From contig CALMUW010000086.1 in assembly GCA_937872985.1 (NCBI GenBank), forward strand, positions 1-64,000: a DNA stretch of 64,000 nucleotides. Reading direction: 5' to 3'. Origin of the DNA: an uncultured Alphaproteobacteria bacterium (GTDB lineage Bacteria; Pseudomonadota; Alphaproteobacteria; Rhizobiales; Aestuariivirgaceae). Shown piece after piece: positions 55,980 to 64,000 of this stretch; the first letter of the stretch is position 1; every line of letters begins with the position of its first letter. The position numbers and the translations under genes are program-made. The notes beneath the pieces were generated by a model. The model was not told the DNA's origin, made no database searches, and was given only the letters and a program-made list of their open reading frames with translations.

Positions 55980-57398
55980 TCATTCCACGATATGGCCGAC
56001 GCTGCCGGTGTAGGTGCCGGTCTGGGTGCCGCCGGGCGCGCCGTAGAGTTTGTTCAGACGGCCCCACATCAGAGCCTGACCATCGGTGGGGGCGTTGAGG
56101 CCATCGGTCGGCATGGCCAAGTCGGACTGGCCCGCCGCGCCGACGATGAACGGCGTCACGATGACCACCATTTCGGTTTCGTTCTGGACATAGTCGCGGC
56201 TGCGGAAGAGGTTGCCGAGGACGGGCAGCTCCTTCAGGCCGGGCGTGCCATTGATGTTCTGGCGCACGCTGTCCTTGATCAGGCCGGCCAGCATCATGGC
56301 GCCGCCCGACGGCAGTTCCAGCGTGGTTTCGGCGTTGCGGGTGTTGACCGGCGGCGGCGAGCCTGCCGCAGCGCCCACGGGCAGCGAGGCCAGCTCGCTC
56401 ACTTCGGTGCGGATCTTCAGATTGATTCGCCCGGCATCCATGACAATGGGCGTGAACTCCAGCGAGACGCCATAGGGCTTGAACTCGATGGAGCAGATGC
56501 CGTTGCGGTCGCAGGTGCTGTAGGGATATTCGCCACCGGCGTGGAATTTTGCCGGCTGGCCGGAAACGGCCGTGAGGTTGGGTTCAGCCAGGGTGCGCAG
56601 CAGGCCGGTGCCCTCCAGCGCCTCGATGGAGGCATTGGCGGAGAGGTTGTTGCCGGCGTAGCCAACCGTGCCCTTGAGGGACGTGGAGGTGACGTTGGGG
56701 AAGGTGTTGTGCATCGGCAGGCTGAAGGCGAATTTGCCGGCATCGAAGGCAAGCTGGCTGAAATTCACACCAAGCTTCTTCAGCACATCGCGCTGCACCT
56801 CAGCGATGCGGACCTTCAGCATGACCTGACTTTCGGTCGCCACCTTGATGGTGTTGAGCACGTCCCCACCAAAACGCTTGGCCAGATCCTCGGCCGTCTT
56901 GGCTTCGGCGGGCGTGGCGGCAATGCCACCGAGAATCACGTTATTGCCAATCATGTCCACGGTGATGCGTGAACCCGGCAGGGTGCGCTTGATGAGCTTC
57001 TGCAGCGCGGTCATGTCCTGGGCCACCTCGATGTCGAGGTTCAGGATCTGCTGGCCATTGGCGTCGAAGAAGAAAATATTGGTCTGGCCCACGGCGCGGG
57101 CAAAGAGGTAGGCGGTGTTACGCGTGCGCACCACGGCGTCGACGATGTCGGGATTGCCGACCAGAACGTCCTTGGCATCAGCCGGCAGACGCAGGACGAC
57201 CGATTTGTTGAGACCGATGCGGAGAAAGTTGGCGCCCGAGGCGTCTGCACTCATGGGGGTGTCGAGGTCGGAGGCATAACCGGTGGGAACACCCGCCAGC
57301 CAGAGTCCGGTGAGGGAAGTCACGGCGATGGCCGCGACAAGGGCAAAACGGCTGATTTTCATGGCGGACACAGCGGGTTTGAATGACTTGAGGAACAT
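55980..57398 (-). CDS. cpaC: CpaC secretin of the Tad pilus
   Basis: A 472-aa outer-membrane secretin. Signal peptide at the N-terminus (possible start at 57362 instead, MKISRFALVAAIA), pilus-assembly N-terminal domain with LNKSVVLRLPADAKDVLVGN and QTNIFFFDANGQQILNLD, a BON-like domain (~105-170), and the C-terminal secretin domain with SGQPAKFHAGGEYPY, LELPSGGAMMLAGL and LPVLGNLFRSRDY. It forms the channel through which the pilus exits. Confidence 0.95.
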   Translation of the reverse strand: MFLKSFKPAVSAMKISRFALVAAIAVTSLTGLWLAGVPTGYASDLDTPMSADASGANFLRIGLNKSVVLRLPADAKDVLVGNPDIVDAVVRTRNTAYLFARAVGQTNIFFFDANGQQILNLDIEVAQDMTALQKLIKRTLPGSRITVDMIGNNVILGGIAATPAEAKTAEDLAKRFGGDVLNTIKVATESQVMLKVRIAEVQRDVLKKLGVNFSQLAFDAGKFAFSLPMHNTFPNVTSTSLKGTVGYAGNNLSANASIEALEGTGLLRTLAEPNLTAVSGQPAKFHAGGEYPYSTCDRNGICSIEFKPYGVSLEFTPIVMDAGRINLKIRTEVSELASLPVGAAAGSPPPVNTRNAETTLELPSGGAMMLAGLIKDSVRQNINGTPGLKELPVLGNLFRSRDYVQNETEMVVIVTPFIVGAAGQSDLAMPTDGLNAPTDGQALMWGRLNKLYGAPGGTQTGTYTGSVGHIVE

Positions 57399-57416
57399 GG
57401 GACTGGCCAGCCTTTC

Positions 57417-58253
57417 TCAGCGATAGGCCGTGTAGGACGGAACGCCGTAGCGCATGATCATGATGTCCTGCGCCTTGGTGGCGGGGGTGCTGGCGAAACG
57501 GCCGCTGAGTTCCGGAACGTCGGTGTCGGGCGTCTTGCCTTCGCTGTCGGCGATGGAACGGAGGGCCAGCGACAATTCCCCGACCGACTCGATCATCGAG
57601 ACGATTTCCGCCTGGCGCGGAGTCAATTCGACGGTGGCTGTCTTGCCGTCTTCCACAGCCACCTTTTCGCCGGTGGGATCCTGCTTGTAGGTCTGGTTCA
57701 CCGCCAGCACACGCACGTTGGTGAGAACGGTCTCGCTCACCACATTCTTGCCGCCGGAGGGGCTCTTGCCTTCCAGCTGGCGGGTGAGAATCAGGTCAAC
57801 CTTGTCGTTGGGCAGAATGAAGCCGCCGGCCGAGGAATTGACGGAAATGCCCACCGAGATGGCGCGCATGCCCTTGCGCACGATGGCGCTCATGAAACCG
57901 GCATCACCGGACTTCAGCAGTTTCTGCTCGAGGATGGTCTCACCGGTGGCAATGAAGGTGCGGGCACGATTCTTTTCCATGTCGGTCAGAGCATTGGGCT
58001 GCTCTTCTTTGGTGATCATGGGATCGGTGATATTTTCCTTGGGCCAGTCTTTCCAGATGACGGCGCCAGCCAGAAGCTTGTCGCCCAGCCCGATATCCTT
58101 GGCAGCCACCAGCACCGGGACGGTCACAACCTTGTTGATCTCGACGGTCTGCTGTTCGGGCGGCTTCTGCCCGATCATGTTGTTGGCCAACATGGCGGCG
58201 AGGGCTGCAGAACCCACCGCCGCAGCCAGGATGATGATGCGCATTTTACTCAT
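57417..58253 (-). CDS. cpaB: CpaB/RcpC pilus assembly protein
   Basis: A 278-aa protein with an N-terminal membrane helix (MRIIILAAAVGSAALAAML) and an SAF-type/RcpC domain (VPVLVAAKDIGLGDKLLAGA, then RAISVGISVNSSAGGFILPN and DKVDLILTRQ). It acts at the periplasmic side of the secretin. First gene of the long minus-strand cpaBCDEF-tadBC run. Confidence 0.94.
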   Translation of the reverse strand: MSKMRIIILAAAVGSAALAAMLANNMIGQKPPEQQTVEINKVVTVPVLVAAKDIGLGDKLLAGAVIWKDWPKENITDPMITKEEQPNALTDMEKNRARTFIATGETILEQKLLKSGDAGFMSAIVRKGMRAISVGISVNSSAGGFILPNDKVDLILTRQLEGKSPSGGKNVVSETVLTNVRVLAVNQTYKQDPTGEKVAVEDGKTATVELTPRQAEIVSMIESVGELSLALRSIADSEGKTPDTDVPELSGRFASTPATKAQDIMIMRYGVPSYTAYR

Positions 58254-58298
58254 ATTCTGTCCCTTACCTCACGCCAGACGGCATGGTCGCTTCGCCAA

Positions 58299-58329
58299 GA
58301 TTCGGCTTGAATGGTCAAATTTAGGTTAA
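58299..58329 (-). promoter_or_regulatory. Candidate CtrA-like and GANTC sites upstream of cpaB
   Basis: On the minus strand TTAA-N7-TTGA (58329-58315) differs by one base from the CtrA consensus, and GATTC lies at 58299-58303, both 46-76 bp upstream of the cpaB start in a 101-bp gap after cpaA. Caulobacter pilus genes are CtrA-controlled, which is the reason to flag it. Confidence 0.35.
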
Positions 58330-58354
58330 TGAGCCGCATGTTGTTGTTTGTGCG

Positions 58355-58855
58355 TTAACCGCTAAGGCCCATCCACCAGCTGTCACGGAAGGCCAGGATG
58401 CCGCCGATCGCCAGGGCAATGCCGTAGGGAACGGAGGGTTTGACCTCGGAGAATTTGCGGCTGAGTTTTTCGGCGGTGATTTCAAGATGAACCCCCGTCA
58501 TTGAAATGGCGGCAACCGCGAGGGCGAGAAGCCCGCCAGCGAGCACGGTGAAGAACAGGAAGGGCAGAATCTGCTGGGTGCCGAACCACAGGCCGGCAGC
58601 GGCCATGAGCTTGGCGTCACCGCCGCCGAAGAGCCGCAGCTGAAACAGCAGGAAACCCGCAAGGAACAGCAGCAGGCCGGAGAGCGCATGCCAGCCCAGG
58701 TCGGCCCAGGGCATGCCGGTGGCAAGCGCCATGGGGAAGAAGGCGAGTGCTGTGCCCAGGGTCAGCCAATTGGGAATGCGGAGGTAAAGCGTGTCGCTGG
58801 CTGCGGCAATGATCAGGAGTGCAGGCAGCAGATATAAGGACAAGGCATGCAACAT
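58355..58855 (-). CDS. cpaA: CpaA prepilin peptidase
   Basis: A 166-aa membrane aspartic peptidase that cleaves Flp-type prepilins. The two catalytic Asp residues lie in AASDTLYLRIPNW (~residue 21) and LFGGGDAKLM (the GxGD motif, ~78). Five to six helices; no methylase domain, as usual for TadV/CpaA. It is separated from cpaB by 101 bp. No Flp pilin gene is beside it. Confidence 0.93.
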   Translation of the reverse strand: MLHALSLYLLPALLIIAAASDTLYLRIPNWLTLGTALAFFPMALATGMPWADLGWHALSGLLLFLAGFLLFQLRLFGGGDAKLMAAAGLWFGTQQILPFLFFTVLAGGLLALAVAAISMTGVHLEITAEKLSRKFSEVKPSVPYGIALAIGGILAFRDSWWMGLSG

Positions 58856-59124
58856 GGCGCGGCACCAATCAGAAGGAACCCGAAGCGGGCTTCGGCGACC
58901 TTTCCACGGCGAGCGTAAAGGTGGAGTTAACCGTCTTGGTCCGGGCAGGAGATGGCGTGCGGATGGTCGCCGCCCACGGCCTGGGGGCGTTCAGGGCGAG
59001 CTGCGGGCGGCGGTGCCGGCAGGTTGAGGGCACATGTAAACAGTTGATTCACCATTTGCATGGCATTGTCGGGCAAGCGTTATCGCCCCTTTCACCCAAG
59101 GCGGCGTCTTACGAGGATGTGACC

Positions 59125-59628
59125 ATGAAAAACCGCCTGCGCCTGGCTGCTGCCCTGATGATTCTCACCGCTGTGCCGGCTGGCGCGGCCGAGGAACTGG
59201 TGCTGAACATCGATCGTTCGCAATTGCTCAATGTGACGACACCGCCCGGTGCCATTGTCATCGGCGATCCCTTTGTGGTGGACGTGACGGTGCAGGGTCA
59301 GCAGATCTTCGTTCATGGCCGGGCCTATGGCGAAACCGACATGGTGATTCTCGATACGCAGGGCAACCAGATCGCCAATTTCGAGGTGCTGGTGAAGGAA
59401 AGCTCCAGCAACCATACGCTCTCCGTCTACAAGGCGGGCAAACGCTACAGCAGCCTGTGCCTGCCGGACTGCCAGTCCGTGGTGCGGGTGGGGGATGATC
59501 CGGGCTATATGGGCGCCACCGCGGGCTCCCTGATGCAGAAACAGGGTCTGGCCCAGGGGCGCAGCATGCCCGTGGCCGTGTCGGCGCCGCCGCCGACGCC
59601 GACCGAGGGCGCCAACGGCTCGCAATAA
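59125..59628 (+). CDS. Secreted pilus-assembly N-terminal domain protein (CpaC-N-like)
   Basis: A 167-aa secreted protein: MKNRLRLAAALMILTAVPA signal, then a domain homologous to the secretin N-terminal domain (LNIDRSQLLNVTTPPGAIVI, TVQGQQIFVHGRAYGETDM, ILDTQGNQIANFEVLV), but no secretin channel. Two Cys pairs follow (LCLPDCQS). The C-terminus is Pro/Gly/Ser. It resembles the CpaC N-domain fragment found in many Rhizobiales tad loci and is divergent from cpaA. Probably periplasmic. Confidence 0.82.
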   Translation: MKNRLRLAAALMILTAVPAGAAEELVLNIDRSQLLNVTTPPGAIVIGDPFVVDVTVQGQQIFVHGRAYGETDMVILDTQGNQIANFEVLVKESSSNHTLSVYKAGKRYSSLCLPDCQSVVRVGDDPGYMGATAGSLMQKQGLAQGRSMPVAVSAPPPTPTEGANGSQ

Positions 59629-59759
59629 TATAAACGGACGTTTCGCCGCCAGCCTGGCGGAAAATGATTCGACTTTTAGTGAAGTTGTTAGAAATTCAGC
59701 AAAGAGCCGCTGATAGATTGATGCCACTCAGGGTCGCATTGCATCGACGGGAGACAGGC

Positions 59760-60353
59760 ATGGGACGGTTCAGGGCTTGGTTGCGCGGCGCCACCGGGCG
59801 CTTCAGCGCATCGGAGAGCGGTGTATCAGCCATCGAGTTCGCCTTCATCGGCGGACCCTTCCTGATGTTCCTGGGCTGCATGTTCGAAACGGGCATTCTG
59901 CTGTTCAGCGAATATACCCTGCAGGCGGCGGTGCAGAAGGCCTCGCGCGAGGTCCGCACCGGCATCGCGCAGGACAGCGAAGTCACCGCGGCCGACTTCA
60001 AGAACAAGATTTGCGGCACATCCACGGGCGTGGCGCGTTTTCTCATGACCTGTTCCAAGGTGGTGGTCTATGTGAGCCCCTCCTCCACCTTCACCGCGCT
60101 CAACAGCGCCACGCCGGCGGCCACGGCCATCGGGGTGGCAGCCGACGGCACGGCGCAGGCCACGGTCTACAACTGCGGCCAGGCCGCCCAGCCGACCACG
60201 ATCATCGCCACCTATGACTACAAATTCGCCTTCCCCTTCATGGGCACCGTTCTGGGCAACTTCACCAAGTCGGATGGCAGCAAGTATCGGCGCATTGCCG
60301 GCATTGCCGTGTTCCGCAACGAGCCCTTTGTGACCGCGAAAACCTGCAAGTAG
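59760..60353 (+). CDS. tadE: TadE/G-like pseudopilin
   Basis: A 197-aa protein with one N-terminal TadE-like segment: ASESGVSAIEFAFIGGPFLM (Glu at the +5 position after the helix start), where the prepilin peptidase would cut. The rest is periplasmic with Cys and Tyr-rich pattern. GGGAGA is 6 bp before the ATG at 59760; an in-frame ATG at 59721 is possible. TadE-like pseudopilins prime pilus assembly. Confidence 0.88.
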   Translation: MGRFRAWLRGATGRFSASESGVSAIEFAFIGGPFLMFLGCMFETGILLFSEYTLQAAVQKASREVRTGIAQDSEVTAADFKNKICGTSTGVARFLMTCSKVVVYVSPSSTFTALNSATPAATAIGVAADGTAQATVYNCGQAAQPTTIIATYDYKFAFPFMGTVLGNFTKSDGSKYRRIAGIAVFRNEPFVTAKTCK

Positions 60354-60355
60354 TG

Positions 60356-60967
60356 ATGACCATGATCCGCTCCCTCACCCGTTACCTCCGCAACAGCCAG
60401 GGCATGGCGGCGATCGAGTTTGCCCTCATCATGCCTCTGCTCATGCTGCTGTTCTTCGGCATGGTGGACCTGACCGGATTGATCTCCACCAACCGCAAGG
60501 TCACCTATGCGTCGGGCGTGATGGCCGACCTGGTTACCCAGAGCAAGACCACGGTGTATCGGACCTCTGATATCGATGACTATCTTCAGGCCGTCTACAT
60601 GATCATGAAGCCCGTGGCGTCGGGGGATGTCGGCGTTGCGGTCTATGGCCTGACCAAGACGCTCAATGCCACTGGCACCGAAGTGATCACGGTGTCGACC
60701 TGGAAGACGGCAGGCGTCAGTTGCGGTTCAGCACCCACCGGCGCCGGTCTCGCCGGCCTCATGGGCAGCGGCACGGTGGTGTCCAACTTCAACGATCTGG
60801 TCATTGCCCGGGTGTGCACCACCTTCACACCCTATGTCGGCACGCTCTTTGGCAAGAAGGTTCTGGGCAAGAGCAGCTTCACGCTGCTGGAAGACACGGT
60901 GCAGCGGCCGCGCGCCTCAACCAAGCTGAAGTGCCAGATCTCGCCCAGCAATTCCAACCCCTGTTAG
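60356..60967 (+). CDS. TadE/G-like pseudopilin, second copy
   Basis: A 203-aa TadE-like protein: NSQGMAAIEFALIMPLLMLL gives the pseudopilin motif and helix, then a periplasmic domain with Cys-containing C-terminus. It starts 2 bp after the first tadE stop; a GTG at 60353 overlaps that stop. The two genes are paralogous TadE/TadG-type proteins. Confidence 0.88.
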   Translation: MTMIRSLTRYLRNSQGMAAIEFALIMPLLMLLFFGMVDLTGLISTNRKVTYASGVMADLVTQSKTTVYRTSDIDDYLQAVYMIMKPVASGDVGVAVYGLTKTLNATGTEVITVSTWKTAGVSCGSAPTGAGLAGLMGSGTVVSNFNDLVIARVCTTFTPYVGTLFGKKVLGKSSFTLLEDTVQRPRASTKLKCQISPSNSNPC

Positions 60968-61006
60968 GCCGCCATTGCATCAGGCGCGGCCCAGCAATGG
61001 CCGGCC
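60967..61006. terminator. Stem-loop between convergent tadE and copA
   Basis: GGCCGCCATTGC and GCAATGGCCGGCC form a stem with one bulge around a 15-base loop, exactly in the convergent gap. No U run is present, so terminator activity is uncertain. Confidence 0.45.
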
Positions 61007-63523
61007 TCAGGCTGCCAGCAGCGCGATGGGCTGGCGGCGCAGGCGCAGCGCATTGCTGATGACCGAAACCGAGGACAGGCTCATGGCGAGCGCGGCAATG
61101 GCGGGCGTGAGCAGCAGGCCCAGCAGCGGATAGAGAATGCCCGCCGCCAGCGGAATGCCGATGGCATTATAGGCGAAGGCGAAGAACAGGTTCTGCTTGA
61201 TATTGGCCAGCGTGGCGTGGGCGAGATTGCGGGCGCGCTGAAGCCCGGTGATGTCGCCATGGAGCAGGGTGAGGCCGGCGTTTTCCATGGCGAGATCAGT
61301 GCCGGTGGCCATGGCGACACCGCAGTCGGCCTGGGCCAGGGCGGCGGCGTCATTGATGCCGTCCCCCGCCATGATGACCTTGCGTCCTTGCGCCTGAAGG
61401 TCCTTCACCAGCGCCAGCTTGTCCTGCGGCAGGACGCGGGCCTTCACCTCGTCAATGCCGAGGCTGCGCGCCACCGACTGGGCCACGCGCTCGTCATCGC
61501 CCGTGGCCATGATGATGCGCAGACCTTCGACCTTGAGTCTGGCCACCGCTTCGGCAGCGGCAGGTCTGAGAGGATCGGCAGCGGTAATGAGGCCCAGAAG
61601 GGTCGGGCCACGGGCGACAAAGACCGGGGTTTCACCGCGGGCGGCGGCGCCATCGGCGGCTGCCGACAGGGCGGGGGGAAGGACAATGGCGCGGTCCGCC
61701 ATCAGGCGGCGATTGCCGAGCAACACCGGCTGGCCGTCGCTGCTGCCTTCGAGGCCAAGGCCGGGCAGGCTTTTGCCCTTGATCTGAACCGGGGCCACAT
61801 TTTCAGCCGTGGCGGCGGTGCGGATGGCCTCGGCGAGGGGATGGTTGCCCGCTGCTTCAAGGCCCGCCGCGAGGGCCAGCACGGCAGCGCGCGTGACGCC
61901 TGGGGCGGTGATGATGTCCATGACCTGCGGCTTGCCCATGGTCAGCGTGCCGGTCTTGTCGATGACCAGCGTGTCGGCCTCGGCCAGGGCCTCCAGCGCC
62001 GGAGCCTTGCGGATCAGAATGCCATTGCTGGCACCCCGGCCTGCCGCCACCATGACCGACATGGGCGTGGCGAGGCCGAGCGCGCAGGGGCAGGCAATGA
62101 TCAGCACGCTGATGAAAGCGGCGATGGCATAGGCGAGTTTGGGCTCCGGCCCGACCAGCAGCCAGAGAACGAAGGCGAGGGCGGCAATGGCAATGACCGT
62201 GGGCACAAACCAGCGGGCGATGCGGTCAGCCAGGGACTGGATGGGGGCCTTGGAGCGCTGGGCCTCGCTCACCGCCAGAACGATGCGCGACAGCGTGGTG
62301 TCCAGTCCGACGCGCGTTGCCGTCAGGGTGAAGCCGGTGGCGCCGTTGAAGGTGCCGGCGTGAACCGGCGCACCCGCCGTCTTGGCCACGGGCACGGCTT
62401 CGCCGGTGAGCATGGATTCCTCGATCAAGGCCTCGCCGGTGACGACCTCGCCATCCACCGGCACGCGCTCATGGGCGCGCACCATCAGACGGTCGCCGAC
62501 CTTCACCTCGGCCAGCGGCACATCGGCTTCCGTGCCGTCGGCGGCGATGCGGTGGGCCGTGTCCGGCACCCGGCGGAGCAATGCCTTCAGCGCCTCTCCG
62601 GTCTTGGCCCGGGCGCGCAGTTCCAGAACCTGCCCCAGGAGGACCAGTGCGACAATGACCGCGGCACTTTCAAAGTAGACACCCACCGTGCCATCGGCGG
62701 CGCGCAATCCCGCCGGAAAGAGGCTGGGGGCCAGCATGGCGACGAGACTGTAGAGGAAGGCCGCCGCCGTGCCGACGCCGATGAGCGACCACATGTTGAG
62801 GTTCATGGTCTGGAAGGAAAGGAGCGCCCGCTTGAACAGCGGCAGGCCCGCCCAGAGCACCACGGGTGCCGCGAGGGCGGCCTGGGCCCATTGCCCAACG
62901 ACGCCATGGGCCCAGTGGCCGATGAACAGGCCGAGGTGCGGGGCCATGGCGATGACCAGCAGCGGCACGACGAAGAGCGCGGCAAACCAGAAGCGCCGGG
63001 TCATGTCCACCAGTTCGGGATTGGGCCCCTGATCCGCAAGCGAGGGCGTCATGGGTTCCAGCGCCATGCCGCAGATGGGACAATCGCCCGGCCCGTCCGC
63101 TTCCACCTCCGGGTCCATGGGGCAGCCCCACTTGGTGCCCGGCGGTGCCGTCACCGGCGCTGGCTTTGGCGCATCACCGCGGTAGGCCTCTGGGTTCGCG
63201 TCGAATTTCTTCTGGCAGCCCGCGCTGCAGAAATAGATCCTCTGGCCCTCATATTTCGACATCCAGGGAGCCGAGGCCTTGTCCACCACCATCTCGCAGA
63301 CGGGGTCAATGGCGGTGAGATGGGCCTCCGGGTCGGCGGCAAATTTCTCGGCGCATCTGGCGCAGCAGAAATGAAAGGTCCGGCCCTGATGGTCGCGCGT
63401 GGGCTTGCCGGCGTTGGGGTCAACCGTCATGCCGCAGATGACGTCGCGGATCACGACGGGCCGGGGCTTCTTCATGGCAGCCGGTTGCGGGAAGGCGCCG
63501 GGGGCGAGGGTGAACTGGGTCAT
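61007..63523 (-). CDS. copA: Copper-translocating P-type ATPase with two YHS domains
   Basis: A 838-aa P1B ATPase. The N-terminus is unusual: two YHS/TRASH-like zinc-ribbon domains in tandem (CGM...CCARC at ~30-60, CEM...CSAGC at ~73-105), then a heavy-metal-binding domain WGCPMDPEVEADGPGDCPIC (~132-152), but no HMA ferredoxin-like domain. The transport core has the metal site ACPCALGLA (~480), phosphorylation loop DKTGT (~523), TGEAVP actuator and GDGINDAAAL. It exports Cu+ (or Ag+) to the periplasm. The start at 63523 is chosen; 63475 is an alternative. Confidence 0.93.
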   Translation of the reverse strand: MTQFTLAPGAFPQPAAMKKPRPVVIRDVICGMTVDPNAGKPTRDHQGRTFHFCCARCAEKFAADPEAHLTAIDPVCEMVVDKASAPWMSKYEGQRIYFCSAGCQKKFDANPEAYRGDAPKPAPVTAPPGTKWGCPMDPEVEADGPGDCPICGMALEPMTPSLADQGPNPELVDMTRRFWFAALFVVPLLVIAMAPHLGLFIGHWAHGVVGQWAQAALAAPVVLWAGLPLFKRALLSFQTMNLNMWSLIGVGTAAAFLYSLVAMLAPSLFPAGLRAADGTVGVYFESAAVIVALVLLGQVLELRARAKTGEALKALLRRVPDTAHRIAADGTEADVPLAEVKVGDRLMVRAHERVPVDGEVVTGEALIEESMLTGEAVPVAKTAGAPVHAGTFNGATGFTLTATRVGLDTTLSRIVLAVSEAQRSKAPIQSLADRIARWFVPTVIAIAALAFVLWLLVGPEPKLAYAIAAFISVLIIACPCALGLATPMSVMVAAGRGASNGILIRKAPALEALAEADTLVIDKTGTLTMGKPQVMDIITAPGVTRAAVLALAAGLEAAGNHPLAEAIRTAATAENVAPVQIKGKSLPGLGLEGSSDGQPVLLGNRRLMADRAIVLPPALSAAADGAAARGETPVFVARGPTLLGLITAADPLRPAAAEAVARLKVEGLRIIMATGDDERVAQSVARSLGIDEVKARVLPQDKLALVKDLQAQGRKVIMAGDGINDAAALAQADCGVAMATGTDLAMENAGLTLLHGDITGLQRARNLAHATLANIKQNLFFAFAYNAIGIPLAAGILYPLLGLLLTPAIAALAMSLSSVSVISNALRLRRQPIALLAA

Positions 63524-63663
63524 GAACAATCCATTGCAGCTTTCCTTCATATTGGGCGGGGGCGCGGGCAAGCGCAAGCGCAGGGCCCATCAGTTCCCTG
63601 TGACAGCCGCTTTCATTTCCGGGGCGGCCTCGCCTATGGTGCAAAGACTGAGGAGCCTGCCTT

Positions 63664-64000
63664 GTGAGTCCCGCCGTCTTCTTCGCCGTGCTCGCCGCTG
63701 CATTTTTCCACGCGGGCTGGAACCTGCTGGTCAAGCTGAAGCTCGACCGGCTGCTTGCCCTCTTCCTGTTGCAGGTGATGATCGGGGGCATGGCCCTGGT
63801 GATGCTCGCCGTTTTCCCCTGGCCCGCCGCCGCCGCCCTGCCCTTTGCCGTCACCACCGGCATGCTGCACGCGGGCTATAATGTGTTTCTGGCGCGGGCC
63901 TATGAAACGGCGGACCTGTCGCAGATCTACCCCATCGCGCGCGGCACAGCGCCATTGGTCACCCTTCTGGGTGCCACCGTCTTTGCCGGCGACCGGCTGT
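63664..64000 (+). CDS. EamA/DMT family transporter, N-terminal part (runs off right edge)
   Basis: A drug/metabolite transporter starting (V/M)SPAVFFAVLAAAFFHAGWN with three or four helices before the window ends. GAGGAGC precedes the GTG start. The segment LARAYETADLSQIYPIARG is typical of an EamA subfamily. Substrate unknown; divergent from copA. Confidence 0.85.
   Translation, partial: MSPAVFFAVLAAAFFHAGWNLLVKLKLDRLLALFLLQVMIGGMALVMLAVFPWPAAAALPFAVTTGMLHAGYNVFLARAYETADLSQIYPIARGTAPLVTLLGATVFAGDRL

Noticed and set aside
60967-61006. Confident intrinsic terminator between tadE and copA
   Set aside because: The stem is good but there is no U run on either strand, so it is reported only with low confidence.

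Overview
The window is GC-rich chromosomal DNA of an alphaproteobacterium, most likely of the order Hyphomicrobiales (Rhizobiales) or a close relative. The pointers are GcrA, a PodJ-like polarity factor, a class I lysyl-tRNA synthetase, the argD-argF-hslO order, the yejABEF operon, a Tad/Cpa pilus locus and GANTC (CcrM-type) sites. Apart from the terminal yidC and EamA genes, which run off the edges, the genes look intact. No phage, transposase or CRISPR array was seen.

Layout. 1-1020: yidC (partial), rnpA and rpmH on the minus strand with a recognisable rpmH promoter; the first ~85 bases look like low-quality poly-G sequence. 1262-2846: an orphan histidine kinase whose 3' end runs into tRNA-Arg(ACG). 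2856-3238: five tandem copies of a 77-bp palindromic repeat. 3316-6844: xylB, msrQ, a DUF2934 gene and gap. 7334-11495: photolyase, a CocE-type hydrolase and gcrA. 11496-11903: a control region with a perfect DnaA box, a near-consensus CtrA site and five GANTC sites. 11904-16922: arginine biosynthesis (argD, argF, argE) with hslO, yccF and apaG. 17022-25593: tRNA-Gly(CCC), a CoA-transferase, a glycosyltransferase, a periplasmic binding protein, pyrD, DUF952, an S24-type regulator and lysK. 25652-33881: dienelactone hydrolase, an Fe-S DinG-like helicase, a MATE exporter, and an Lhr-type helicase coupled to a PdeM-type phosphoesterase. 33907-39969: podJ, pheA, kdsB and a membrane cytochrome c. 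40090-46753: a coupled five-gene unit yejA-yejB-yejE-yejF-ghrA. 46864-49505: NlpC/P60, MarR and an M17 aminopeptidase. 49617-60967: the Tad pilus locus. 61007-63523: a copper P-type ATPase with an unusual N-terminus. 63664-64000: start of an EamA transporter.

The gene content is mostly housekeeping, with a cell-cycle/polarity theme: gcrA, podJ and the Tad pilus genes are linked in Caulobacter through the DnaA-GcrA-CtrA-CcrM circuit, and candidate sites for these regulators lie upstream of all three. The structures not explained by ordinary genes are a ~111-bp dispersed element with three stem-loops, present at 10836 and 46753 in nearly identical copies, and the 77-bp palindromic array at 2856-3238.
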